Below, piece by piece: positions 26,801 through 38,424 of a stretch of DNA of 64,000 nt. The translations under genes were made by a program, and so were the position numbers. Positions within the stretch are counted from its first letter, which is position 1; each line of letters starts with the position of its first letter. A model generated the notes under the pieces. That model saw nothing but the letters and a program-made list of their open reading frames with translations, did no database searches and was not told the DNA's origin. The DNA is from Physcomitrium patens (taxonomy: Eukaryota > Streptophyta > Bryopsida > Funariales > Funariaceae): positions 621,169 to 685,168 of the forward strand of contig NC_037253.1 of the NCBI RefSeq assembly GCF_000002425.4, given 5' to 3'.

Positions 26801-28785
26801 ATACTAGTGCAGAGGATCGAGAGAGTATTTAGTTCGTTCAGATGTTATTGACAATTCTAATCATATGATTGCATATTAGATGAATAGATAGGATGTTAAT
26901 CACTTTAGTGCTATGGAACTAGAGTTGGAAAGTTCTAATTTGTCAGATTTTATGAAAGATTCTGGAATTGAGCAGAACATTATTCTAGAGACTCCTAAAA
27001 TTCTACGATGTCAATCAATTAATTTAGGTACAAGGGAGGCTCTCCAAATCATTTAGATTTATGATGATATAAAAGGTAAGGAGAAAGAAATTTGGGTGGA
27101 TTACTTTTTAATGCATAAAACTATTTTTGTATGGTCATATGCAGATTTGAAAGGAATTCGAACTGAAGTTTGTAAGCATCAAATTATATTGGAGGAGAAC
27201 GCTATACCAGTATGCCAAAGATAACATCAACTTAATCCAAAATACTCACTTATGGTAAAAAAAGACCTAGATAAACTCTTAGAGGTTGGATTTATCTATC
27301 CGATTTCTTTTAATGAATGGGTTTCACCAATTTTTATAGTACCAAAAAGGAATGAAAAAGTTTGCATTTGTCAAGATTTCCATAAATTAAATATGGCTAT
27401 CAAGAATGATTATTTTCTTTTACCATTCATGGATAGTATATTGGATGTTGTCGCTGGACATGAATGTTATTCATTTCTTGATGGATTCTCCGGTTATAAT
27501 CAAGTTAAGATTGCAAAAGAAGACCAGTTAAAAACTACTTTTATTATAGATTGGGCGACCTTTGCCTATAAGATTATGCCATTTGGGCTTTGTAATACAC
27601 CAGCTACATTTCAAAAGGTAATAATGCAAGCGTTTCAAGATTATCTACGAAATTTAATGAAAATATTTCTAAATGATTTTTGTACATTTAGTACGAGAGC
27701 CAAGCATTTAGAATATCTAGGTCAATGTTTGAATCAATGTATCAAATATGGAATTTCTTTAAATTCAAAAAAATACCAATTTGGTATACCTTCTGGTAAA
27801 CTATTGGGTCATATAGTTTTGATGGCAGGCATTGCTACAGATCGAGATAAAATAAAGATTATAGTAGAATTAAAGCAACGAGACACTATTATGGGTGTTC
27901 GAGCATTTGTTGACCATGTCAGTTATTATTGGTGATTTATCTATCTATTTGTAGTTATATGCCTTTCCTTGATAAATCTCTTAAAAAAACCACTAACCGA
28001 TGGAACGAGTCTATTTTGAACAAAAGAATGTACAATTACATTCGAAACATTGAGACAGAAATTAGTTTCACCACTAATATTGGTGACACCTTGCTGGACA
28101 AAACCATTCCAAGTTTATGTGGATGCATCTAATATCGCAATTGGTTTTGTGCTAAGCCAGAAAGATGATAGGGGTTTTGATCACCCTATTTACTATGCAA
28201 GTCGTCAATTGGTAGCAGCTGAAAGAAATTATACAACAACTGAAAGAGAAGCATTGAGAATGATTTATTCCGTACAAAAGTTTCGACACTATCTTCTTGG
28301 TTATAAATTTGTTTTCCATGTCGACCATGATGCTTTAAAATATATGATTAATAAGCCTCAATTGAGTGGTCGTATTGTACAATGGACTCTATTCTTGTAG
28401 AAATTTGACTTTACTATTCAGGTAAGATCAGAAAAATCAAATTCTAATGCAGACCATTTATCTTGGTTATCTAATATATTGGGTAATGAATCCATTAACA
28501 ATGCACTACCTGATGTAGAATTGTTTGCAATAGATGTAATTACTCTGAAGTATAGTGAAATAATTCAATACTTGACATTTCAAACCATTCCACCCAATTT
28601 TAATGAAAAGCTTAAACGACACTTAATATTAAAATGTGCACCTTATATGATGATTGGTGAAGTTTTATATAAACAAGGTAAGGATGGAGTTTTGTGACTC
28701 TATATTTATCAGAATGAAATGCGTACTACATTGGAAGGCTGCCACTTGGACAGTTGTGGTGGATATTTTGCAGGAGACAACACGG
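23856..28785 (+). pseudogene. Outer element gag-pol polyprotein, single frame with stop codons
   Basis: One reading frame runs from ATG 23,856 through 28,785 without a frameshift. In order it encodes a gag domain (24,048-24,536, including TFEWYIRQP and AFLIHFRP), CCHC-like knuckles (CNNCKGEGHFDTKC near 24,951; CTFCGGKHPTQNC; a third near 25,430), and a protease with VDRGSSVNLM near 26,330. Reverse transcriptase follows at 27,252-27,935 (WVSPIFIVPKR, SFLDGFSGYNQVKI, MPFGLCNTPATFQK), then RNase H at 28,050-28,440 (VYVDASNIAIGFVLSQ, ERNYTTTEREAL), and the start of integrase (GCHLDSCGGYFAGD). About 20 in-frame stops interrupt it. The RT catalytic pair reads FLND rather than F-DD, and the integrase zinc-site His is Tyr. 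It is therefore inactive. It ends at the inner element's LTR; the rest of integrase is at 37,472-38,250. Confidence 0.85.
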
Positions 28786-30119
28786 TGTCGTGTTGTGGTT
28801 TAGCTATTATATGAAAATAATGTAATTATGTACTTAATATATAATTTACTAAGTAACATGGTGAGAGCCATATTAATATATTTTAGTTGGTTGTAGAATA
28901 TAATTTGATTATTACCTTGAGAAGAGGTTGTTTAAAAAGATTACTATAGAATTTATATAACTTTAATTTCCTTTTGATAGTGGCTTTTAACATTGGTTTT
29001 AGTTGATAGTAACTTCTAAATATTTAGAGTCACCTTTGTTAGACATGGGTGATATTTGAAAACTTATTTTGGTTCTTTTATTTGGTGTTTAGAGCATACA
29101 TTATGTAAATCTTTTAAGAAAAAGGATTGAAGAAAAATTTTGGTAGCAAAGGGAGTAATTAGGGCACCAATATAGATGAATGGAGATGAATGATGAAAAT
29201 CTCCATTCCTATTGGTCAAAAATCATGACCAATGGGCTTTAAGGAGGCTGCCTGAGGCCATATTAGGGATTAGGGTTAGTTTCTCGAGCCCATTCGAACT
29301 TTGAAGGCTAGGGTCAGAAGGTTTAGATTTTTGATTAAGGTTTTGGTGCAATTTTTGTGTCATTTGGGGTTTTTATGAAGAAGTTATAGGCACTCAAAGT
29401 TAAGGTGTTAGTTTTGGACCTACTGTCACTCTTTTGGGCATAACACACGCGTACGGATGGAAATTGAGGATCGGCGACCGCGACTGGAGAAAGCACTTTT
29501 GCGGCTATACTTTTCACATACTGCTTACTAGATTCTAAGTTGGGATGAAGGAGTTATTGGATTTTGAAGTCAGCACATGCAATCTAAGGGTAGTAAGTAA
29601 ACCGATTTACTAGTGTTTGTCTGTTGAGCTATATCTTGAGCAATTTGACAAAGTTTTGGCTCAAAATTTCAAGGGATGTGTAATTTCAAGCTAATAAACT
29701 TTTTGTTTAAGTTTTATGACATTTGGAGTTCGGGTTTTTGAGATATAAGGAAAATAGTTTTTCAGATGCTTATAAATTAGGGTTTGGAGTGTCTGCTAGG
29801 GTTTCTTAGATGCCAAAAGATCGGGAGTGAATTTGCGGTTGGTTTTTTTTGTGGAAAAAATTAAGGGTAAATTCTACCTACCTTATAAATTTGAAAAAAA
29901 CTGAACGGTTAGATCAATAATTATGATTTTCTAAAGTTCAAGGCGAGAAAACCCTTCGCGGGAAAAATATGTTTTGAAGGGATTTCGTTATATTTGGAGT
30001 TTTATACAAAAATAAAGGAGTTTTGGAAGACAAGAAAAGAATCATATAAAGGTTTAAGGTACACTCTCTATAGCTAGATACCCAATGTATTCCCAGATAG
30101 CAAATCACACCATACGACA
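28786..30119 (+). repeat. 5' LTR of inner gypsy element
   Basis: 1,334 bp, TG...CA bounded and almost identical to 36,138-37,471. It contains several TTAGGG-like words and a long GC-richer central part. Chance frames inside it (for example minus 29,335-29,517) recur in the 3' LTR and are not genes. Confidence 0.92.
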
Positions 30120-30123
30120 GACC

Positions 30124-30137
30124 TGGTAAACCCGACG
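30124..30137 (+). other. Candidate primer-binding site of inner element
   Basis: TGGTAAACCCGACG starts four bases past the 5' LTR. The corresponding spot beside the minus-strand LTR (49,267) reads TGGTGAATTTAATG. The position fits a PBS but I cannot name the tRNA. Confidence 0.4.
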
Positions 30138-30180
30138 TAAAAATATCTAAGGTAGAGAGTTTTGAAGAAATATTTTGGCT

Positions 30181-31409
30181 TTTATTATGGAAGGGGGGCA
30201 AAGAAGTGGTTGTAGGAATTGCATTGGGGAATCTCTATTGCAACTTGATCTTGCTACAATTCAAATGTTTCAAGCATTTGTATTTTTTATGCAACAACAG
30301 CAAGTTGTAGAACGCAAGGAGGTAATGGCTACTAAAGCCTGCAATTTGTTCTTGGTTTATTGGATCAATTTGATGGAAGAAATATTTCCAAGTATCTTAA
30401 GTATTATTCTCGGGAGATGAAGCTCAATAAAGTGTCGGAGAAAGATATGATCCTATTATTTGAGCTTGCAATTATACCAGAGTTTTGTGAGCATATAAAG
30501 GGGATTATTAAAACTTATGGAGAGAAATGGGAGGATTTTATCCTTCAGCTAAAAGAAGAGTATTCTTTGGAAGATGCAAAAAGGGTGATAAGAAAATCGT
30601 TTATGGAATGAGTCAATAAATCCAACAAGGAGTTGGTTGCAATAGAGTTATTTTGAGAGTTTGAAAGACAGTTTCTTCAATTGTCTCAAGAGGAAAAGCT
30701 TACACTTAAAAATGATAACGTAGAGTTATTTCTTCAATCAGGTGGCAATGATTTATAAAGAGAGTTGGAATTATTATTGGAGGATAATACAGAGAATAAT
30801 GGACTTACTACTGATTGGAAGAAAGTCTCTGAAGTTGTGGACATACTTGCTAAAAGAGAGTATCGGAGGAGTAAGGTGGTAGTAAAGCAAAAGACTAGAC
30901 CTCCACCAACTACAACATCTCGTAGACAACAGCCAGAACTTGCTATACCAGTAAGAACTATTCTAATTCCTATGTCTATAGTTGTACCACAGAAAGATGC
31001 AATTGATGAGTTGGGAAAAGGAATGAAAGACTTACAAATCAAACTGGCAAAGCTAGAGGAGAAAGAAAGATTACTTGAGAGCATATCTGTATCTAAGCCA
31101 GGATATATACAATGATGTATTTGGTGTGATAGTATAGAGCATCCTCGAAGGGAGTGTGGAGATTTTATTGATATTCTGCGACAAGGAGTAATTTTATGGA
31201 AAGATGGAAAAATTGCGTTGCGAGACACAGGTGAGTTTCTCAAAACCAATTTTGGAAAAGGAGGGATGAAAAAAGTTTTGGAAGAGCATTTATCTCAACA
31301 AGCTATGGCATCAAGACAAGCTATTACTTATGGCATTGAGGCTGTAAGGGAGAAGGAGGATGTTTTTGATAAGCATATAAATACAGGGGATCTATAGAAT
31401 CATGCTATT
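30181..31409 (+). pseudogene. Inner element gag-like region
   Basis: An opening segment (MEGGQRSGCRNCIGESL...) loses frame near 30,340. It continues in another frame as QFDGRNISKYLKYYSREMKL, then ILLFELAIIPEFCEHIKGII, ILQLKEEYSLEDAKRVI and a charged tail with KREYRRSKVVVKQKTRPPPT. A Cys/His stretch CIWCDSIEHPRREC near 31,114-31,155 may be a knuckle. Several stops interrupt it (for example near 30,609, 30,654 and 30,756). The same gag is found, more decayed, on the minus strand at about 48,290-49,190, which confirms it as a family feature. It is a capsid/nucleocapsid-type protein by position. Confidence 0.65.
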
Positions 31410-31503
31410 ATCAACATGAAAAAAAAAAACAACAAGGCAAGAATTACTTAATACAACCATAATAATTAGAAATGCTACAAGATGGGATGACCCTGTAGAT
31501 ACT

Positions 31504-32430
31504 ATGTCTGTACATGCTTATTTGACAAAGTCTCAACATGAAGCCCTAATGAAAGTGAAAAGGAGAAGAAATGAAATAGAAGAAAATCTTGAAGAGCCAA
31601 CAAACAAGAGGAGATCTCAAAGGCATGCAGAAACAGCACAAAATAAAGAAATACCTATACCACATGCTAATAGACCATCCAAGGCTGGCCCATCAATATT
31701 GCATCCTGAAAATGCTTCATTGCCAAAAGAAAAATGGGAAGAAAGGATAGAGGTTGATAAAGACAAACGGAATAATAAGCATGTTACTTATAAGCTTCAA
31801 TGTGATATTGAGGCAGCCACAGATTTGAAAGGAGTCTTGGAAGAAAGAATATTAAATACCGAAATTGAATTTACTCTACGAAAAATTTTAGGCATTGCAA
31901 AGAGAGAGTTTCATGAAGTCATCATAGACACTATTAAGCGAAAGACGCAGTTGATAGGAGAATCTGCTGTATCTAATGCTTTGGATACAATCTTGACTAA
32001 AGAAGAAGAACATGAATTGGCAGAATGTTGTATCAATAAAAAAGGACAATTTGATTTGGATGAATACAAGGATGATGACAAGGGCCCTGGATACTATACC
32101 AAGGGACATTGGGCAAGAGCCACCACAGAGACTTTAGTAAAAATGGAAGACTTGGAAGAACCAGTAATTGCTCTCATTAACCATGGATCTGAAATTAATA
32201 TTATGTTGAAAGAAGTCTATAAACGTGGAAGGTGGCCCATTGATATTAACCATGGATAGGTGATTTGGGCAGCAAATAATACACGAAGAGATCTTTATGG
32301 TGCTTGCCCCAATGTGAAGGTAAAAGTTGGAGATGTGACCACAGAAAAAAAAAAAAAAAAAAAAAAAAAATATTCAAGACACTACTTCATACCTAGTGAT
32401 TCTTGGTCAACCATATATTACAGCTGTGAG
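31504..32430 (+). pseudogene. Inner element linker and protease region
   Basis: A 251-codon frame encodes a basic linker, then a conserved-looking block (TYKLQCDIEAATDLKGVLEE followed by EFTLRKILGIAKREFHEVII), and a protease-like segment VIALINHGSEINIM. There HGS stands where retroelement proteases usually have D-S/T/H-G; the Asp appears to be Asn. A stop at 32,257 and a frameshift at an A26 tract (32,345-32,370) end it. From memory, the first block resembles a domain of unknown function described from moss and fungal retroelements (DUF4100-like); I could not verify that. Confidence 0.6.
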
Positions 32431-32595
32431 GATGGAGACCAAAGTTTTGGATGATGGATCAACATGTGCCCATATTAGAAGTCAAGATGGAAAAAAGGTA
32501 GTGCAATTTCTAACAGTACCTGCAAACCATGAGCGCAATCTGGATTATTTACGAAGTGATTTATTACCAAGGGTTAGTGAAGAGTTTACGGATTT

Positions 32596-34620
32596 TTGCA
32601 GGGTACCACTATAGAGCGGGAATGTAGTGCTACCTCAAAGAAGGTACTCTCGCATGAAAAAGAAAGTACCTTTTGTATAGGTGTTATAGAATTATCTAAG
32701 AATGGATTTGCTATCTATACACAACTTAATGATCTACCAAAGTGGGAGAAAAAAGTTGTGCAAAAATCTGAAAAAGACCTAAAAAGAGTGAATGTACTTG
32801 ATGGAGATGATAAGATAATAGGTGTATATATGGAGACTGGTTTAGAAAATTTTATAGAAGAACTTTTAGAGGTTGAACAAGGAAATGAAGATCAAGTAAT
32901 GCAAGTACATTCAAGAGAGCTCTACTCAGCTATACAAGCATTTCAAGATTATGAAGTCGAAGTTGAAACTAGGTACAAGACTGTGGAGAGAAAAATAAAA
33001 CCTGTAACTATACCATTACCTAGTGATTCCAATCATCAAGTTCAACAAGCTTTGAAAGAGAAGGTCTTATGGGATCCTAAACAAATTGACCATAAGTTTA
33101 CTAAGAACACACTCAAAGAGTTGAAAATAGGATTTACAAATTTTCTATTGCCTGTTGAAGAAATGGAATTTAGAAAAATGTTAAGTATGCATGGAAAGGC
33201 CTTTGCTTTTGAACCTTTAGAAATTGGATGTGTTGATCCAAGTGTTGTGGCACCAATGATTATATTTACAGTCTCACATGTTTCTTGGGATTTAAGACCA
33301 ATTTCAATGCTTAAAGCACATCTACCTAAACTTATGGAGCTTTTAAAAGAAAAGATGCAAATGAAGATCTTCGAGCCATCATTTGCACCATATTCTAGCC
33401 GTTGGTTTATAGTACCAAAGAAAAATGGAATACTACGATTTATTCAAGATATGCAACTAGTGAATCAAGTAACTATTAGAAATACTGGAGTTGGACCAAT
33501 TGTTGGAGAATTTGCTGAGGTATTTGCTGGTAGAGCTATTTACTCTGTTGGAGATCTTTATTCTGGATATGTTCAATTTCAACTAGCTGAAGGAAGCAAA
33601 GATGTTACTACTATGAGGACACCTTAAGGGTTGGTTAAAATGTGTACATTGCCGCAAGGAACAAAAAACTCAATAGCTCACATGATGAATGGGATGAATA
33701 AGGTTCTTCATGATTTCATTCCAGAAAAGACTATGCCCTTCTTAGATGATATTCTAATAAAAGGGTGTTTGGAAGAAAAAAAATGAAACAATGGATAGGA
33801 AGGGGTACCGTAAATTTGTATCTAATCATATTTTAGACTGTGACAAAATTTTATCTCGACTTGAGGAGGTTCACTTGACACTATCAGGAGCTAAATCTAC
33901 CTTTGGAGTTTGAGAAGTTGTTATTGTAGGACATTTATGTGGATGGTTTGGTCGCAAACCTGATTCAATAAGGTGGATGTCATACAACAAATGAAAGATA
34001 TTTGTAGCTCATAAACATATGTATAGAGGATTTTACGAGCTTGCATATTTTATTGTGTATGGATTCCTCATTATGCACATGTAGCTAATCCTCTTTATAG
34101 TTTGCTATGAAAAGGGAAGAGATTTAAATGGGAAAAAAAACTTACAGAAACAATTCAAAAGCTAAAGCAATTATTATCTTTTCCACCTGTATTATAAAGG
34201 ATAAGTTATGAGGATGGCAAATCGGTGATACTTACAGTTGATACTAGTCCAATAGCTGTTGGTTGGGCTTTAGGACAAAATGATGAAGAAGGTAACAGGT
34301 TTGCTATTAGATTTGGAGTTAAAGTATTAAGTGAACGACAAAGAAACTATCCACACGTGAAACGAGAGCTATGAAGAATAGTTACAGCTATGAAAAGTGA
34401 AAGAATTATTTAATTGGAGCACCAGTGATAGTGGAAACAAATTGCTTGCCACTATTGGGAATGATTACCAACTATAACACCCCTGATATTACTATGCTAA
34501 GATGGATTGCATATATTAAATCTTTGAATCTTGAATTTAGGCATATAGCAGGCAAAGATAATCTTGTAACAGATATGCTATCCCGAGCCAGATATGAACA
34601 AGAAGAAGATTTGATTGAAG
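32596..34620 (+). pseudogene. Inner element reverse transcriptase and RNase H
   Basis: A 343-codon frame (to 33,627) carries the RT fingers and palm: FEPSFAPYSSRWFIVPKKNG, ILRFIQDMQLVNQVTIRNTG, YSVGDLYSGYVQFQLAEGSK. After a TAA stop it continues with CTLPQGTKNSIAHMMNGMNK and the catalytic MPFLDDILIKG, so the Asp pair is intact. Frame is lost soon after 33,780. RNase H is recognisable at 34,200-34,590 (ILTVDTSPIAVGWALGQ, then LRWIAYIKSLNLEFRHIAGK). Frameshifts and stops make the copy inactive. Confidence 0.8.
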
Positions 34621-34734
34621 ATACTGAAGATATAGGTACTACCTTTCATTCTAGGGCACAACAAGGGGAAGATGAATATCCAAGACCATTTACAGAAGAA
34701 TTGTATGAAGATGAATGGATTGATATTGGACGCT

Positions 34735-36073
34735 ATTTAAGCACATTATCAAGACAATCAGGATGGAGTGATATTCATTTCAAACAGATTAGACGGAAGG
34801 CTTATAACTACCTCTTACAAAGTGGTTACCTATGGAAGGGATGCAAATGGGATAGTGGAATGGCACAATGAGTAGTTTGCAAGAAAGAGATGCAAGGACA
34901 ATTAATCTATGAATTTCATGATAGTTTGTGGGCTAGACATAGAGATATTTATGCCACCTTTAACAAGCTCAAAGAAAAATATTGGTGGCGTAATATGTAT
35001 AGAGATGTGATGAAGTTTGTAGAATCATGCCAAACCTATCAGATATACTCGGAGATTCGACATAGAGATGGATTGCATCCTACATATCCACTTGCAATAC
35101 ATTATAAATGGGTTGTGGACCTAGTTACTATGCCTATGGGGATATAGCAAATGCGATACTTGGCTCTGGTACGAGAAGATTTATCTAACCAAGTAGAAGG
35201 AAGAGCTCTATGAAAAAAATCCACTCAAGGGTTTGTAGATTTTTATTGGAAGACGTGATTTGTAGATATGGATGTATTGGAAAAATTACTGCTGATCGTG
35301 GAGAATTGGATGTATATGAGGCTAGACAATTCTTTGAGAGATGTGGAGTCAAGCTAGCACTTACTACATCTTATAATCCAGAAGGTAATACTAAGAGTGA
35401 GAGAGGTCATCCTCCTATTGTAAAGGCCATTGTTAAAGCTTGCAAAGGAAGAGCAAGAAAATGGCTAAGATTATTACCATTTGCTCTTTGGACTGATCGT
35501 ACTATTCACAGTTCAGTGACAAGATATATGCCAATAGAGTTAATGCAAGGACAGAAGCTCATTATGCCCATTGAAGAGCAAGTACCTACTTGGAGTATGT
35601 TGCCTTGGCAAGACAATATATCTAAACAAGAACTTCTTGTACTTTGAATTCATCAACTAGAAAGAAGACCTGAAGATGTAGAAAAAGTAATTATAAGGCT
35701 AAGAGAGTCGTGCTTGAAGAATAAAGATAGGTTTGATAAGCGACACAGGTTGAGGCCAAAAGATATTCAAGAAGGTGATTGGGTTCTAGTATATGACAAC
35801 AGCTTGGATAATCAACATAGTGTTCTTAAAAAGTTATCTAAGCGTTGGTTTGGGCCTTATGTGGTTGTACATGTTTTGGATAATGTTACATATGCATTAA
35901 GGGAATTAGATGGAACAAGACTTAAAATTCCAATTGCAAGAAAATGTATAAAACTTTTCAAACAACGAAATCAAGAACTAGTCCTCGAAGATGTTGAAGA
36001 AGAATTTGATCTATCTAGTTATGAAGAAGAAGAATTGGATTTTGAAGAAGACATTGCTAACGAGGTAATATGA
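34735..36073 (+). pseudogene. Inner element integrase
   Basis: The zinc-binding region is read at 34,905-35,050 (EFHDSLWARHRDIYATFNKL ... FVESCQTYQIYS); the last Cys of the HHCC set is Tyr. The catalytic core shows VVDLVTMP (first Asp), KITADRGELD (second Asp) and YNPEGNTKSERGH (Glu), then WADRTIHSS-type and SVTRYMPIELM motifs. The C terminus (35,714-36,073) has GDWVLVYDNSLDN and RWFGPYVVVHVLDNVTYALR, an SH3-like integrase end, followed by an acidic tail to the stop at 36,071. Frames change near 35,150-35,210 and stops are present, so it is non-functional. Confidence 0.8.
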
Positions 36074-36137
36074 TGCCGACCACAATTTTTGCTCTTCTTG
36101 GTGCATACCAGAAGATACACACATTTAGAAGGATGGA

Positions 36138-37471
36138 TGTCGTGTTGTGGTTCGGCTACTGTATGAAAATAATGTAATTATGTACTTAATATATAATTTA
36201 TTAAGTAATATGGTGAGAGCCATGTTAATAGATTTTAATTGGTTGTAGAATATAATTTGATTATTACTTTGAGAAGAGGTTGTTTAAAAAGATTACTATA
36301 GAATTTATATAACTTTAATTTCCTTTTGATAGTGGCTTTTAACATTGCTTTTAGTTGATAGTAACTTCTAAATATTAAGAGTCAACTTTGTTAGACATGG
36401 GTGATATTTGAAAACTTATTTTGGTTCTTTTATTTGGTGTTTAGAGCATACATTATGTAAATCTTTTAAGAAAAAGGATTGAAGAAAAATTTTGGTAGCA
36501 AAGGGAGTAATTAGGGCACCAATATAGATGAATGGAGATGAATGATGAAAATCTCCATTCCTATTGGTCAAAAATCATGACCAATGGGCTTTAAGGAGGC
36601 TGCCTGAGGCCATATTAGGGATTAGGGTTAGTTTCTCGAGCCCATTCGAACTTTGAAGGCTAGGGTCAGAAGGTTTAGATTTTTGATTAAGGTTTTGGTG
36701 CAAGTTTTGTGTCATTTGGGGTTTTTATGAAGAAGTTATAGGCACTCAAAGTTAAGGTGTTAGTTTTGGACCTACTGTCACTCTTATGGGCATAACACAT
36801 GCGTACGGATGGAAATTGAGGATCGGCGACCGCAACTGGAGAAAGCACTTTTGCGGCTATACTTTTCACATACTGCTTACTAGATTCTAAGTTGGGATGA
36901 AGGAGTTATTGGATTTTGAAGTCAGCACATGCAATCTAAGGGTAGTAAGTAAACCGATTTACTAGTGTTTGTCTGTTGAGCTATATCTTGAGCAATTTGA
37001 CAAAGTTTTGGCTCAAAATTTCAAGGGATGTGTAATTTCAAGCTAATAAACTTTTTGTTTAAGTTTTATGACATTTGGAGTTCGGGTTTTTGAGATATAA
37101 GGAAAATAGTTTTTCAGATGCTTATAAATTAGGGTTTGGAGTGTCTGCTAGGGTTTCTTAGATGCCAAAAGATCGGGAGTGAATTTGCGGTTGGTTTTTT
37201 TTGTGGTAAAAGTTAAGGGTAAATTCTACCTACCTTATAAATTTGAAAAAAACTGAACGGTTAGATCAATAATTATGATTTTCTAAAGTTCAAAGCGAGA
37301 AAACCCTTCGCGGGAAAAATATGTTTTGAAGGGATTTCGTTATATTTGGAGTTTTATACAAAAATAAAGGAGTTTTGGAAGACAAGAAAAGAATCATATA
37401 AAGGTTTAAGGTACACTCTCTACAGCTAGATATCCAGTGTATTCCCAGATAGCAAATCTCGCCATATGACA
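36138..37471 (+). repeat. 3' LTR of inner gypsy element
   Basis: 1,334 bp, matching 28,786-30,119. It is preceded by a short purine run (AGAAGGATGGA, 36,127-36,137) that can serve as the polypurine tract. Confidence 0.92.
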
Positions 37472-38250
37472 ATATAACAAAATGGACTGAAGCCATAGCT
37501 ACGAACCAATAGTGCAAGTAGAGTAGCAACCTTTTTATATGAAAATATTATTACATGGTTTGGTTGTCCACAAGAATTGATTAGTGATTGAAGAACTCAT
37601 TTAATAAATAGTACAATCATAGCACTCACGGCTAAATACGCGATAAAACATCGGAAGACTACTCCATATCACCCTAGAGGCAATGGACAAACGGAAAAGT
37701 CTAATGGAATTTTATGTAAAATCTTAACAAAAACAGTTTCAAGAGCGGGAACAGATTGGGACACTAAGTTCTTTGCAGCTTTATGGGTATACCGTATTGC
37801 GTATATAATTACTACCAATACTATCCCTTTCCAATTGGTTTATGGCTAGAAAGCAATATTACCTATTGAATTGGAAGTGCAAAGTTTACAAATTGCTATA
37901 GATACTAGATTGGGAGATCAGGATTCATTACGGCACTGTTTAGAAGAATTGGAAAAATTAGATGAAAGTAAAGCCAATTCATTAATGATCATGGAAACTA
38001 CACAAAAACGAAAGAAGACTTATTATGATAGTAAGCTTAAACTAAAGGCTTTTATGCCAAATGATTTGGTACTTCTTTATAATAAATGATTTTAAAAATT
38101 TCCAAAAATATTTCAAGTTTGATGGCATGGGCCATATCGAGTTATTGACGGATTTCCAAATGGTTCCGTACAATTGGAAGATTTTATGGGTACTAAATTT
38201 ACAACACAGATCAATGGCAATCAGCTTAAACTTTACTATGTATAAACCCG
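37472..38250 (+). pseudogene. Outer element integrase, second part
   Basis: Resumes directly after the inner 3' LTR. The translation reads ITKWTEAIATN, then WFGCPQELISD, then KTTPYHPRGNGQTEKSNGI (catalytic Glu region), FAALWVYRIA and FQLVYG, then an integrase C terminus with KRKKTYYDSKLKLKAFMPND. A frameshift follows near 38,095 and a recognisable continuation (FDG/WHGP-type, QINGNQLKL) ends near 38,240. Compared with usual gypsy integrases, roughly 70-90 residues between the zinc site and TKW (including the first catalytic Asp) are absent from both sides of the inner insertion. Confidence 0.75.
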
Positions 38251-38266
38251 GGACGGGTTTTCTATT

Positions 38267-38281
38267 CCAAAAAAGGGGGGG
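38267..38281 (+). other. Internal polypurine tract-like run
   Basis: AAAAAAGGGGGGG-type purine run right after the integrase frame, about 610 bp before the 3' LTR. Together with a second purine run at 38,878-38,889 (TTAGGAAGGGGC) it brackets the extra reading frame at 38,425-38,856. Confidence 0.45.
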
Positions 38282-38424
38282 ATAAATAATGATGATGATA
38301 GGATATTTCATCATGACGAATCGTGGAAAATAAGAGAGGGTCGACTCAATTGATTGGACCATAGTAAGAAGTAGGAGGGAGGCTCTTAATAAGCATTGTA
38401 TTTTCTTTTGTGGTTAAGGAGAAG

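Larger units (their letters stand above)
28786..37471 (+). mobile_element. Inner Ty3/gypsy LTR retrotransposon nested in the outer integrase
   Basis: Two 1,334-bp LTRs (28,786-30,119 and 36,138-37,471) begin TGTCGTGTTGTGG and end GACA. They differ at roughly 25-30 positions by eye (about 2%), so this is the younger insertion. The internal region carries gag, a protease region, RT, RNase H and integrase in Ty3/gypsy order but with frameshifts and stops. Bases flanking the LTRs (CACGG before, ATATA after) do not form a target duplication. Related sequences occur at 3,446-4,790 and 48,130-50,781. Confidence 0.9.

Noticed and set aside
29335-30201. Minus-strand frames inside the inner LTRs (repeated at 36,687-37,529) as genes
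   Set aside because: They recur only because the LTR is duplicated, and they show no protein similarity.
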